A stretch of DNA of 64,000 bases from Maribacter vaceletii. Lineage in GTDB: Bacteria > Bacteroidota > Bacteroidia > Flavobacteriales > Flavobacteriaceae. The number at the start of each line of letters is the position of its first letter. Positions within the stretch are counted from its first letter, which is position 1. A model generated the notes under the pieces. That model did not search any database, was not told where the DNA came from, and saw only the letters and a list, made by a program, of their open reading frames with translations. The translations under genes and the position numbers were made by a program. Of this stretch, positions 39,473 to 48,012 are shown in pieces. The stretch spans positions 186,001 to 250,000 of the forward strand of contig NZ_RBIQ01000007.1 in assembly GCF_003634105.1 (NCBI RefSeq). Direction: 5' to 3'.

Positions 39473-39779
39473 TCTTATTATATTTTTTTTGCAAATGTAT
39501 TTGATTAGAATACTCTTTATTGCTATTTTACCTTTTATTTAACGCTTAACAATTCTGTTGTTTTAATACGCAAACTCACCAATACCACATTACAAAACTT
39601 TATTAGAAAGCAACATAGCTTCATTTTTTTGTCGAAAACTCTTTCCTTTCCTTAAAAAACACACCTCTGTTTCACCTTCATTATTCCTAAACTAGATATA
39701 AAATCTTATTTTAAAAACACAATATTTTATACCTTACCACATTAATTCGTAGTTTTGAAATTCTACAACAATAACACTA
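39473..39779. other. 307-bp divergent intergenic region (metallophosphoesterase / polA)
   Basis: AT-rich sequence between divergent genes. The only signal I can support is the -7 element of polA at 39750-39757. No hairpin with a T-run, no open reading frame of note and no repeat was seen. Confidence 0.5.
39750..39757 (+). promoter_or_regulatory. Putative -7 promoter element for polA
   Basis: TAGTTTTG matches TAnnTTTG and lies 22 bases before the polA ATG. A weak -33 (TTTT at 39725-39728) sits about 21 bases upstream. Confidence 0.5.
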
Positions 39780-42620
39780 ATGGCAGAACAAAAAAGACTT
39801 TTTTTACTAGACGCATTTGCATTAATCTTTAGAGGATATTATGCACTCATAAAAAACCCTAGAATAAATTCTAAAGGAATGGACACTTCCGCAATTATGG
39901 GTTTTATGAATTCACTTTTAGATGTTATTAGAAGAGAAAAACCCGATTATTTAGCTGTTTGTTTTGACAAAGGTGGTAGTGTAGAAAGAACGGAAATGTT
40001 CCCGGAATACAAAGCAAATAGAGACGAAACGCCAGATGCTATTCGTATAGCCGTTCCTTATATTCAAGATATTTTAAATGCTATGGATATTCCTGTTGTT
40101 GTTTTACCAGGTTATGAGGCCGATGATATTATAGGGACATTAGCAAAACAAGCTGAAAAAGAAGATTATAAAGTCTACATGGTTACTCCTGATAAGGATT
40201 TTGGGCAATTAGTTTCCGATAATATTTTCATGTACAGACCCGCACGAATGGGCAATGGTATTGAAATTTGGGGAATTCCAGAAATTCAAAAAAGATTTGG
40301 AGTACAAAGACCGGAACAAGTTATAGATTATTTAGGGATGATGGGAGATGCCAGTGATAATATTCCTGGATTACCAGGTGTGGGAGATAAAACCGCCAAA
40401 AAATTCATTGAACAGTTTGATTCTATGGAAGGGCTTTTAGCCAATACCGATAAGCTAAAAGGTAAAATGAAAGAAAAGGTAGAAGCTAATGGAGAATTAG
40501 GATTGCTTTCTAAAAAACTTGCTACAATAGATGTTAATTGCGATGTTACCTTTAAAGCAGATGACTACAAGCTATCTGCCCCTGATAGTGAAAAAGTTCA
40601 GGAAATTTTTGAAGAACTAGAATTTAGAAGGCTAAGAGACCAATTTCTAAAGCTTTTTGCTCCAAAACAAGAAGAAAGCGTTGCAGAAAGCCCTTCTAAA
40701 AAAGAAAAAGCAGCTCCTAAAAAAGCCTCCCCTGCTGGGCAAGGACAATTTTCTCTTTTTGGGAATGATGGAGATTCTCCTGCAACATTAGAAGCTATTT
40801 CTAGCAGAAAAACCATAAAAGATATTGCGCATTCCTACCAAAGTATTGCTCAGGGAATGGCTATGAAACTTTTTGTTCAAAATTTAATGAAACAAACTTC
40901 TGTATGTTTTGATACAGAAACTACGGGTTTAAACCCACTAACAGCAGAACTAGTAGGTATTGCATTTTCATGGGAAGCAACAAAAGGCTTTTATATTCCT
41001 TTTCCTGAAAACAAAGAAGAAGCGCAAAAACTTATAGAACAATTACGCCCTTTCTTTGAAGCAGAAAATATTGAAAAAATAGGTCAGAATTTGAAGTATG
41101 ATATTAAAGTGCTTCGTAAATACGATATAAAAGTTAAAGGACCTTGCTTTGATACGATGTTGGCACATTATTTAATTAATCCGGATATGCGTCATAATAT
41201 GGATGTTTTAGCAGAAACCTATTTAAACTACACTCCAGTTTCTATAACGGAATTAATTGGAAAAAAAGGTAAAAATCAGTTATCTATGCGAGATGTTCCG
41301 TTAGAAAAACAAACGGAATATGCGGTGGAAGATGCAGATATTACTTACCAATTAGCACAACACTTTAGACCAGAATTAGCAGAAGCTAAAACAGACGGGC
41401 TTTTTAAAGATATTGAAATTCCACTTTTACATGTTTTAGCAGAAATGGAATTAGAAGGAATAAACCTTGATAAAACATTCTTAAACTCTCTTTCCGAAGA
41501 TCTTGATAATGATATTAATAATCTAGTGTCAAAAATATATGAAGCTGCTGGCGAAGAATTTAATATTGCATCTCCTAAACAACTAGGAGAAATTTTATTT
41601 AATAAACTAAAACTAGTAGACAAACCTAAAAAAACCAAAACAGGCCAATTTTCAACTGCAGAAGATGTTTTATCTTATTTAGCTAAAGACCATGAGATTA
41701 TTCAAAATGTATTGGATTATCGTGGACTTGCAAAACTAAAAAGTACCTATGTAGATGCTTTACCAGAACAGATAGAAGAAAGCACTGGCCGTGTACATAC
41801 AGATTATATGCAAACTGTAGCTGCAACAGGAAGGTTAAGTAGCAACAACCCTAACCTACAAAATATTCCTATACGTACAGAAAGAGGAAGACAGGTACGT
41901 AAAGCTTTTGTTCCAAGAAATGAAGATTACACCTTATTAGCTGCAGATTATTCACAAATAGAACTTCGTATTATTGCTGCTTTAAGTGAAGAAACCACCA
42001 TGATTGAAGCTTTTAAAAATGGAGAAGATATTCATGCTTCTACCGCTTCAAAAGTATTTAATGTTCCCATAGAAGAAGTTACAAGAGAACAGCGTAGCAA
42101 TGCAAAAACGGTGAATTTTGGAATAATATATGGGGTTTCCGCCTTTGGACTAAGCAACCAAACTGACCTTTCTAGAAGTGAAGCAAAAGAACTTATAGAC
42201 ACCTATTACAAAACCTATCCCAAATTACGAAACTACATGAGCGAGCTAGTAAATTTTGCTCGCGATAATGGGTATGTACAAACCGTTTTAGGTCGTCGTA
42301 GGTATTTAAAAGATATTAATGGTAGTAATGCTATTGTTCGTGGCGCAGCAGAACGTAATGCAGTGAATGCACCTATTCAAGGTAGTGCCGCAGATATTAT
42401 AAAAATTGCCATGATTAATATTCATAAGAAATTAGAGCAAGGTACTTACAAATCTAAAATGCTTTTACAAGTACATGATGAATTGGTTTTTGACGTATAC
42501 AAACCAGAACTAGAAGAACTACAAACTTTAATTAAAGGCGAAATGGAAAATGCGTATAAAATTGCAGTTCCGTTAGATGTAGAAGTTGGTTTAGGAACTA
42601 ATTGGTTAGAAGCGCACTAA
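39780..42620 (+). CDS. polA: DNA polymerase I
   Basis: 946 residues with all three domains. The 5'-3' exonuclease is residues 1-300 (FLLDAFALIFRGYYALIKNP, YEADDIIGTLA, VTPDKDFGQLV, LGMMGDASDNIPGLPGVGDK). After a Lys/Ala/Pro linker, an intact 3'-5' exonuclease begins near residue 378 with CFDTETTGLNPLTAELVGIA. The polymerase domain contains TGRLSSNNPNLQNIPIRTE, motif A LLAADYSQIELRIIA, motif B RSNAKTVNFGIIYGVSAFGL and motif C QVHDELVF. It functions in Okazaki-fragment processing and repair. No terminator is obvious after it before the next gene at 42729. Confidence 0.98.
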   Translation: MAEQKRLFLLDAFALIFRGYYALIKNPRINSKGMDTSAIMGFMNSLLDVIRREKPDYLAVCFDKGGSVERTEMFPEYKANRDETPDAIRIAVPYIQDILNAMDIPVVVLPGYEADDIIGTLAKQAEKEDYKVYMVTPDKDFGQLVSDNIFMYRPARMGNGIEIWGIPEIQKRFGVQRPEQVIDYLGMMGDASDNIPGLPGVGDKTAKKFIEQFDSMEGLLANTDKLKGKMKEKVEANGELGLLSKKLATIDVNCDVTFKADDYKLSAPDSEKVQEIFEELEFRRLRDQFLKLFAPKQEESVAESPSKKEKAAPKKASPAGQGQFSLFGNDGDSPATLEAISSRKTIKDIAHSYQSIAQGMAMKLFVQNLMKQTSVCFDTETTGLNPLTAELVGIAFSWEATKGFYIPFPENKEEAQKLIEQLRPFFEAENIEKIGQNLKYDIKVLRKYDIKVKGPCFDTMLAHYLINPDMRHNMDVLAETYLNYTPVSITELIGKKGKNQLSMRDVPLEKQTEYAVEDADITYQLAQHFRPELAEAKTDGLFKDIEIPLLHVLAEMELEGINLDKTFLNSLSEDLDNDINNLVSKIYEAAGEEFNIASPKQLGEILFNKLKLVDKPKKTKTGQFSTAEDVLSYLAKDHEIIQNVLDYRGLAKLKSTYVDALPEQIEESTGRVHTDYMQTVAATGRLSSNNPNLQNIPIRTERGRQVRKAFVPRNEDYTLLAADYSQIELRIIAALSEETTMIEAFKNGEDIHASTASKVFNVPIEEVTREQRSNAKTVNFGIIYGVSAFGLSNQTDLSRSEAKELIDTYYKTYPKLRNYMSELVNFARDNGYVQTVLGRRRYLKDINGSNAIVRGAAERNAVNAPIQGSAADIIKIAMINIHKKLEQGTYKSKMLLQVHDELVFDVYKPELEELQTLIKGEMENAYKIAVPLDVEVGLGTNWLEAH

Positions 42621-42728
42621 TACATATAAAACATTAGAGGGTTACATCATTTCATCGAAAAATTGTAGGGTTTGCAAAGCAAAGTGTTAAATTTACAAAC
42701 AACTATTTAACCACTAACCAACATTTTC

Positions 42729-44363
42729 ATGAAGAAAAATATCTTTTTTCTAACCTTTATTTCTCTATTATCTTTATACATAGCAAAAGCACAAAGCACA
42801 GATATAGACAAAGAACCAATTGAAATAAGTTACGTAAGATTACCTGACAAACCAGTTTTAAATGATGCCAACCGAACTTTTTCGGTTTTATCCTTGAACT
42901 CACAAGTACTTACCCAATCTTTACCCGAATTATATTTTGAAAGTGAAATAAAATTATCTGGTTTCACTAAATTAAATAATGATGCTTTTATAGCCATTCA
43001 AAGCAAATTAATAGATGTTACTTTAATTAGTAATGATATAAATTCTACTCCAAAGAGCAGAACCGACGATGATGGAAAAGTTACCCGCTGGACTGAGTAT
43101 AAAACAATTATTAAATACAGAACAGAAGGCAGTGTTACAGTTACCTCTGCAGACCAATCTATAAATGAAGTTTTTACTTTTAATGGAAACAAAACAAAAA
43201 GCAGTAAAGTATTTGATAATTATGAAAGTGCCAGAGCTTTTAGAAACAGCAACTCTATAAAAACATTACGCATAAACTTTATTAAAAGCGTAATAAGCAC
43301 TGTTAACTCTAGAATATCAAGTCTTTTTGGTTATAAAGAAATAAAATCCAAAAAAAACTTATGGGTTTTGGACTCTAAAAAGCACCCAGAGTACGAGAAC
43401 CATAAAGCTAATTTTAAAATAGTGGAAAAAGCTTTTTCTAAAATGAAAAGCTATGAATCCTTAGATAATTTAAAAATAGAGGTGAAACCCGCCCTGGAGT
43501 ACTACAAAAGCATTCTCTCTAAATATGAAGGCAAAGACAGAAAATCTAAAAAACTACGATATGCTTCACTTTATAATTTAGGGTGGATAAATTATTATTT
43601 AGACAATCCAGATGAAACTGCTACTTATGGCGCAAAAATAATTGAAAATGATTATGATAAATCCGATGGAAAGTCTTTAGACAAAAAAGCTATAAAACTG
43701 AGAGATGTATTTGCAACAAACAAAACAGATACGCGCCATCTTAACGTTTTAACAGAAGACAAAACGGATTATTATGGAGCATCTTCTAATCAATTTATGG
43801 ATGCTAATGACCCTAACAAACCGTTTGATCCCAAAACGGATCCAGACTACTCCCTCTCTTTTGTAATAACAAACTCTGGAGATACCATACCAGGTTATAT
43901 TAACATGAAAAAAATTGACAAATTAGCTGGTATTTTAAAAACCTATGTTAAAGATCTAGAAGGCAAACCAGTACTTAGGAATTTTGGTGCTCATGAAGTA
44001 AACACTTTAGTCTTAGGAAATGGAGAAAAAAGATATACGCTACCTTTTAAAGAAGCAGATGATGCTGTAACAATGTCTAGTTTTGATAGAGCTAGCTATA
44101 AATATGTAAAGCGTATTTACGCGTCTAAAAAAATTAATCTTTATGAATATCAGTCTAGAGAATTAATCATTAAAAAGAATACTGACAAAAAAGGGTATTC
44201 CACTTCAGGCTCTGGTTGGTTAATGGCATTTAGAAAAAAACTTGGGAATTTATTAGGAGAAGACTGCCCAGAACTAAAAGAGCGTGTAAAAGAAAAAGAA
44301 TTTGAAAATAATGCTAATAGCATAATAGAGTTTATAAAAGCATATGAAAATTGCGAGAAGTAA
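42729..44363 (+). CDS. Exported protein of unknown function
   Basis: 544 residues with a clear signal peptide (MKKNIFFLTFISLLSLYIAKAQ). I do not recognise the family. Residues 30-190 look like alternating beta strands; residues 205-330 are helical and charged with a stretch resembling a single TPR-like pair (LRYASLYNLGWINYYLDNPD). The last third contains SGDTIPGYINMKKIDKLAGI, which recalls the NGDTI-x-G-x-I strand found in many unnamed Bacteroidota exported proteins; this is a weak resemblance. There is no C-terminal sorting domain and no lipobox, so a periplasmic location is likely. The tail has two cysteines (DCPEL, ENCEK). A terminator at 44391 ends the transcript. Confidence 0.7.
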   Translation: MKKNIFFLTFISLLSLYIAKAQSTDIDKEPIEISYVRLPDKPVLNDANRTFSVLSLNSQVLTQSLPELYFESEIKLSGFTKLNNDAFIAIQSKLIDVTLISNDINSTPKSRTDDDGKVTRWTEYKTIIKYRTEGSVTVTSADQSINEVFTFNGNKTKSSKVFDNYESARAFRNSNSIKTLRINFIKSVISTVNSRISSLFGYKEIKSKKNLWVLDSKKHPEYENHKANFKIVEKAFSKMKSYESLDNLKIEVKPALEYYKSILSKYEGKDRKSKKLRYASLYNLGWINYYLDNPDETATYGAKIIENDYDKSDGKSLDKKAIKLRDVFATNKTDTRHLNVLTEDKTDYYGASSNQFMDANDPNKPFDPKTDPDYSLSFVITNSGDTIPGYINMKKIDKLAGILKTYVKDLEGKPVLRNFGAHEVNTLVLGNGEKRYTLPFKEADDAVTMSSFDRASYKYVKRIYASKKINLYEYQSRELIIKKNTDKKGYSTSGSGWLMAFRKKLGNLLGEDCPELKERVKEKEFENNANSIIEFIKAYENCEK

Positions 44364-44390
44364 ATAACCTTGAGTTAGTTTAAAAAAGTA

Positions 44391-44418
44391 AAAATAGCCA
44401 TAATATGGCTATTTTTTT
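44391..44418 (+). terminator. Terminator after the exported unknown protein
   Basis: Stem AAAATAGCCAT (44391-44401) with ATGGCTATTTT (44405-44415), three-base loop, followed by TTTT: a standard intrinsic terminator 28 bases after the stop codon. Confidence 0.88.
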
Positions 44419-44519
44419 ATAACAAAAGTTAAATGTCACTTAAAAAATTACCCTATAACTAATGTAACTATCCAGAATTTGTAACTTCAATGTTATAAAT
44501 TCACACGATTATTTTTACA

Positions 44520-44855
44520 ATGCGACTATACTTAATCCTAACAACTATTTTTTTGTGTATTTACTTTAATATAAATGCGCAGCAAAATAAAGAGGAGCGT
44601 ACACAAAAAATTACTCAAACTATAAAAGTATTTCCTAATCCAGCAACGAATGTTGTAAATATATTGGGTTTGCATAACTCTAGTAATGCAAATATTAAAG
44701 TATTAGACACCTATGGAAATATTGTATTAAAACATTCTTGGCAAATAAAAAACAACGCAATAAACATCCCCGTTTCTTCACTTGCTTCTGGCGTATACAT
44801 AATTATTATACATTCCAACAAAGAACAAGTACAAGCAAAAATTTTTAAAAAGTAA
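44520..44855 (+). CDS. Small exported protein consisting mainly of a T9SS type A sorting domain
   Basis: 111 residues. A signal peptide (MRLYLILTTIFLCIYFNINA) is followed by only about ten polar residues and then a typical type A C-terminal sorting domain: IKVFPNPATNVVNILGL, IKVLDTYGNIVLKHSW, INIPVSSLASGVYIIII, ending in AKIFKK. Such domains direct cargo through the type IX system (SprA is encoded at the left of this window) and are normally removed and found behind large effector regions. Here no cargo region exists. It could be a remnant of a larger gene, a decoy or a small surface protein. The 95-bp repeat begins at the last base of its stop codon. Confidence 0.8.
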   Translation: MRLYLILTTIFLCIYFNINAQQNKEERTQKITQTIKVFPNPATNVVNILGLHNSSNANIKVLDTYGNIVLKHSWQIKNNAINIPVSSLASGVYIIIIHSNKEQVQAKIFKK

Positions 44856-44949
44856 ACTAACTCGGGGCAAGCCCACGAGGCATTTATTAGGAAACTAATT
44901 TTGATTTCGAAGCAAGCCTCGGAGCAGTAAAATCTCGATTATCGAGTAA
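44855..44949 (+). repeat. 95-bp dispersed palindromic repeat, copy 2
   Basis: Begins at the last base of the stop codon of the sorting-domain gene (AACTAACTCGGGGCAAGCCC) and ends CTCGATTATCGAGTAA. The central hairpin here has an A-C mismatch (CGAAGC-AA-GCCTCG). It is followed after six bases by an ordinary terminator. Same orientation as copy 3, opposite on the map to copy 1. Confidence 0.9.
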
Positions 44950-44955
44950 TTAAAA

Positions 44956-44983
44956 AAACCGTTAAGAAAATTCTTAACGGTTT
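44956..44983. terminator. Bidirectional terminator
   Basis: Stem AAACCGTTAAGAA (44956-44968) with TTCTTAACGGTTT (44971-44983), 13 bp, two-base loop, with flanking A-rich and T-rich ends. It separates the convergent sorting-domain gene and the lipoprotein gene. Confidence 0.85.
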
Positions 44984-45008
44984 ATTATATATTATAAAAT
45001 GAGCGTAC

Positions 45009-45515
45009 TTATTTTCTATTAAATATAAGCTCGCCTTTAGTATTAAAATTAGGTAAATCTAAGCCTTCTGCATCTACTGTCATTACATCTGCCTCTATAG
45101 AAGCTTTTGCACTAATTTCTTCTCCGTTTTTATCTTTGAATTTTAGTACTCCGTCTACATAAGTGTACATTGTTGTTTCAATATCTTTTTCACTTGGACA
45201 ATCAACTATTAATCCTGTAGGACCAGCATTGAACTCTAGATAATCAATTGCATTCTCAGTTACTAAAGTTGCATCTTCCTTAAACTCAAAAGTTACAATA
45301 GCACAATCTTCTTCAATAAGTTTCTCTAAAGCATCCTCTGCTAAATTTAAATATGTACCTGCAGCTTCTTCATCTACATTAAACTCTACAAGTTCCCATT
45401 TTCCTACGAGAGCATCTTTACCCGTTAATTCATCTAATTTATCAGAAATTGCATCTTTTGAACAAGAAGAAAAAAGAACACCTATTGCAATTATAGTTAA
45501 AGATAATTTTTTCAT
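45009..45515 (-). CDS. Small lipocalin-like lipoprotein
   Basis: 168 residues. The lipoprotein signal is MKKLSLTIIAIGVLFSSCSK, with Cys at about residue 19. After a short helical stretch (AISDKLDELTGKDALV) comes GKWELVEFNVDEEAAG, the first strand typical of the lipocalin-like (DUF4923/lipocalin_4-type) domains that are common in Bacteroidota, then FEFKEDATLVTENAI and VDGVLKFKDKNGEEI strands. The protein is strongly acidic. The function is unknown; ligand binding in the periplasm or on the outer membrane is a family-level guess. It is monocistronic and divergent from rplM. Confidence 0.7.
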   Translation of the reverse strand: MKKLSLTIIAIGVLFSSCSKDAISDKLDELTGKDALVGKWELVEFNVDEEAAGTYLNLAEDALEKLIEEDCAIVTFEFKEDATLVTENAIDYLEFNAGPTGLIVDCPSEKDIETTMYTYVDGVLKFKDKNGEEISAKASIEADVMTVDAEGLDLPNFNTKGELIFNRK

Positions 45516-45689
45516 TGGTTTGGTATTTGGTTATTTATTTTACTGGTAACTAGAACAAAACGTAAACAAATAAACAATATTGCACTGGCTAAACAATATA
45601 AAAACAACAACAAACTGTATATAAAATAAAGGAAAATCGATAATTTTACAATCTTGAATAAAAAAATAAAAAATAATAAGAAACAACCA

Positions 45690-45720
45690 TTTGTATTTCA
45701 ACTTAATAGTTGTACATTTG
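45690..45720 (+). promoter_or_regulatory. Promoter of rplM-rpsI
   Basis: TTTG (45690-45693), 19-base spacer, TACATTTG (45713-45720): an exact match to the Bacteroidota housekeeping promoter at both boxes. Transcription would start near 45727, leaving a leader of roughly 40 bases. Confidence 0.8.
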
Positions 45721-45722
45721 CA

Positions 45723-45735
45723 GCCCTCTTAAAGG
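45723..45735 (+). promoter_or_regulatory. Small hairpin at the predicted 5' end of the rplM transcript
   Basis: CCCT-CTTAA-AGGG lies directly after the promoter -7 box. If transcription starts at or before it, the transcript would begin with a short stem. Ribosomal-protein leaders often carry such structures, but this stem is only four pairs. Confidence 0.3.
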
Positions 45736-45768
45736 GAAAGAAGTGTATAATAGAAAAAAATAGCAGTA

Positions 45769-46224
45769 GTGGATACATTAAGTTATAAGACTGTTTCAGC
45801 AAATAGAACAACCGTAGACAAGCAATGGGTATTGGTTGATGCTGAAGGAGAAACGTTAGGGCGACTTGCTTCTAAAGTAGCAAAAATACTTAGAGGAAAG
45901 CATAAAACAAATTACACTCCTCATGTTGATTGTGGAGATAACGTAGTTATTATTAATGCAGAAAAAATTACCCTTTCTGGTAACAAATGGGATACTAAAT
46001 CTTATAGTCGTTATACAGAATATCCTGGAGGTCAACGTCATACATCTGTAAAAGATATGTTATCTAAGACTCCTGAGCGTATTGTGGAAAAGGCTGTTAA
46101 AGGAATGCTTCCAAAAACTAGGTTGGGTGCTGAGTTATTCAGAAACCTTAAAGTAAACGTAGGTCCTAATCACGGACAAGAAGCACAAAAACCAACTGTT
46201 ATTAATTTAAACGAATTTAAATAA
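45769..46224 (+). CDS. rplM: 50S ribosomal protein L13
   Basis: 151 residues. L13 is an early-assembling large-subunit protein. It begins [20 protein letters not shown] with family text [39 protein letters not shown] and [20 protein letters not shown]. The start codon is GTG at 45769; related flavobacterial L13 proteins begin at the same residue. Its stop codon TAA shares its last base with the ATG of rpsI, so the two are translationally coupled. It is driven by the strong promoter at 45690. Confidence 0.97.
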   Translation: MDTLSYKTVSANRTTVDKQWVLVDAEGETLGRLASKVAKILRGKHKTNYTPHVDCGDNVVIINAEKITLSGNKWDTKSYSRYTEYPGGQRHTSVKDMLSKTPERIVEKAVKGMLPKTRLGAELFRNLKVNVGPNHGQEAQKPTVINLNEFK

Positions 46225-46610
46225 TGGAGATAATTCATAAAATTGGCAGAAGAAAAACAGCTGTTGCTCGTGTTTATCTTTCTGAAGGAACAGGAAATAT
46301 TACTATAAACTCTAGAGATTTAAAAGAATATTTTCCAACTGCAACTTTACAATACAAAATTAAGCAAGCTTTTGCATTAACTGACACTGTTGATAGTTAT
46401 GATGTTAAAGCAAATGTTTATGGTGGTGGTAACACTGGCCAAGCTGAAGCTATTCGTTTAGCTTTATCTAGAGCTATGTGCGAAGTAGACGCTGAAAACA
46501 GATTATCTCTTAAACCAGAAGGTCTTTTAACAAGAGACCCAAGAATGGTAGAACGTAAGAAATTTGGTCAGAAGAAAGCACGTAAGAAATTCCAGTTCTC
46601 TAAACGTTAA
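46224..46610 (+). CDS. rpsI: 30S ribosomal protein S9
   Basis: 128 residues. S9 has a long C-terminal tail that reaches the P-site tRNA; here it ends in [12 protein letters not shown], with the arginine at the end that contacts the tRNA anticodon. N-terminal text is [20 protein letters not shown], followed by [20 protein letters not shown] and [20 protein letters not shown]. The ATG overlaps the rplM stop by one base. A terminator follows at 46623. Confidence 0.97.
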   Translation: MEIIHKIGRRKTAVARVYLSEGTGNITINSRDLKEYFPTATLQYKIKQAFALTDTVDSYDVKANVYGGGNTGQAEAIRLALSRAMCEVDAENRLSLKPEGLLTRDPRMVERKKFGQKKARKKFQFSKR

Positions 46611-46622
46611 TACAGAATCACC

Positions 46623-46650
46623 AGGGTATTCTTTCGAATACCCTTTTTTA
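46623..46650 (+). terminator. Terminator of rplM-rpsI
   Basis: Stem AGGGTATTC (46623-46631) with GAATACCCT (46636-46644), loop TTTC, followed by TTTTTT. Confidence 0.9.
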
Positions 46651-46659
46651 TATTTTATA

Positions 46660-46830
46660 ACTAGTTCATTGAAAGTCTCAAAAAAGAGACACTTAAAAAT
46701 CTTATTACCATTTCTAATAGTAATAAGTAAGGGTAGGTTTTTAAAATCGCCCATTTAGTTTAGCATCTAAATAGTAGAGGCTTGCATGTATATGCATACC
46801 ACTCTAGTATTGCTAATTCATAAGAACGTA
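46660..46830 (+). promoter_or_regulatory. Structured region upstream of rpsB (possible ribosomal leader)
   Basis: Three hairpins occur between the rpsI terminator and rpsB: GTCTC-AAAAAA-GAGAC (46674-46689), CTTATTAC...GTAATAAG (about 46702-46728), and AGAG...TGCAT-GTAT-ATGCA...CTCT (about 46777-46805). The last is just upstream of the rpsB ATG. No promoter matching TAnnTTTG was found in this stretch, so the transcript start is unknown. Confidence 0.45.
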
Positions 46831-46843
46831 AACTAAAACAAAA

Positions 46844-47914
46844 ATGGCGAAAGTCGAAGTAAAACAATTATTAGAAGCAGGTGTACACTTTGGACACCTT
46901 ACAAGAAAATGGAATCCAAACATGGCTCCTTACATCTACATGGAGCGTAATGGAATTCACGTAATTAACCTTTACAAAACGGTTGCAAAATTAGACGAAA
47001 CTAACGAAGCGCTACATAAAATAGCTGCATCTGGAAGAAAAATCTTATTTGTAGCAACAAAAAAACAAGCTAAAGACATAGTTGCTGACAAAGTATCTAA
47101 GGTAAACATGCCTTATATTACAGAAAGATGGCCAGGCGGAATGTTAACAAACTTTGTTACTATTCGTAAAGCTGTTAAAAAAATGGCTTCTATTGATCGT
47201 ATGAAGAAAGATGGTACCTTCATGACTCTTTCTAAAAAAGAACGTTTACAAGTAGACCGTTTAAGAGCTAAATTAGAAAAGAACTTAGGTTCTATTTCTG
47301 AAATGACTCGTTTACCAGGCGCTCTTTTTATTGTAGATACAATGAGAGAACACATTGCTGTTAAAGAAGCTCAAAAATTGAATATTCCAATTTTTGCTAT
47401 GGTAGATACAAATTGTGACCCAAGAGATATTGATTATGTAGTACCAGCAAATGATGATGCATCTAAATCTATAGACATTATTATGGAGCAAGTTACTGCT
47501 GCAATTGCAGAAGGATTAGCAGAACGTAAATCTAGCAAGCAAGAAGCACCAAAGAAAGATACTCCTAAAAAAGAAGCAGCTCCAAAAGCAGAAGCTCCTA
47601 AGAAAGAAGAAGCTAAGGCCGAAGCACCTGCTGCTCCAGTAGCTAAAGCTGCTCCTGCAAAAGCAGACGATTTAACAAAAGTAGAAGGAATTGGACCTAA
47701 AGCTGCTGAAGCTTTAGTGAACGCTGGATTTGTTACTTTCGCTGACTTAGCTAAAGGTGATGCTGAAAAGATTAAAACAATCTTAACTGAAGCAAGCTCA
47801 AGAATGGCTCATTTAGATCCAACTTCTTGGCCAAAGCAAGCACAAATGGCTGCTGATGGTAAGTGGGACGAACTTAAAGAATGGCAAGATAACGTAAAAG
47901 GTGGTGTAGAATAA
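46844..47914 (+). CDS. rpsB: 30S ribosomal protein S2 with C-terminal helix-hairpin-helix extension
   Basis: 356 residues, about 110 more than typical bacterial S2. The S2 domain is residues 1-230 (LLEAGVHFGHLTRKWNPNMA, ERWPGGMLTNFVTIRKAVKK, GALFIVDTMREHIAVKEAQK, PIFAMVDTNCDPRDIDYVVP). Residues 231-272 form a flexible Lys/Ala/Pro/Glu linker. The last 85 residues are a separate domain with DDLTKVEGIGPKAAEALVNA, a helix-hairpin-helix signature, ending in a tryptophan-rich helical part (WPKQAQMAADGKWDELKEWQ). The first part of this domain parallels the ActC tail in this window. tsf follows 98 bases downstream, the usual rpsB-tsf order. Confidence 0.96.
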   Translation: MAKVEVKQLLEAGVHFGHLTRKWNPNMAPYIYMERNGIHVINLYKTVAKLDETNEALHKIAASGRKILFVATKKQAKDIVADKVSKVNMPYITERWPGGMLTNFVTIRKAVKKMASIDRMKKDGTFMTLSKKERLQVDRLRAKLEKNLGSISEMTRLPGALFIVDTMREHIAVKEAQKLNIPIFAMVDTNCDPRDIDYVVPANDDASKSIDIIMEQVTAAIAEGLAERKSSKQEAPKKDTPKKEAAPKAEAPKKEEAKAEAPAAPVAKAAPAKADDLTKVEGIGPKAAEALVNAGFVTFADLAKGDAEKIKTILTEASSRMAHLDPTSWPKQAQMAADGKWDELKEWQDNVKGGVE

Positions 47915-48012
47915 ATTTATAGATACATCAAAATATCTATAATTTAACATTACCCTAAAACTGGATACAATAATTGTGTCTTATTTTACATAATCAAAAA
48001 AAATAAAAGAAA

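Noticed and set aside
46527-46758. Two overlapping frames at the end of rpsI
   Set aside because: They overlap rpsI and its terminator and show no recognisable protein features.
47918-47941. AT-rich hairpin TATAGATA/TATCTATA between rpsB and tsf
   Set aside because: Only weak A-T pairs and no T-run; too weak to call a terminator or regulatory element.
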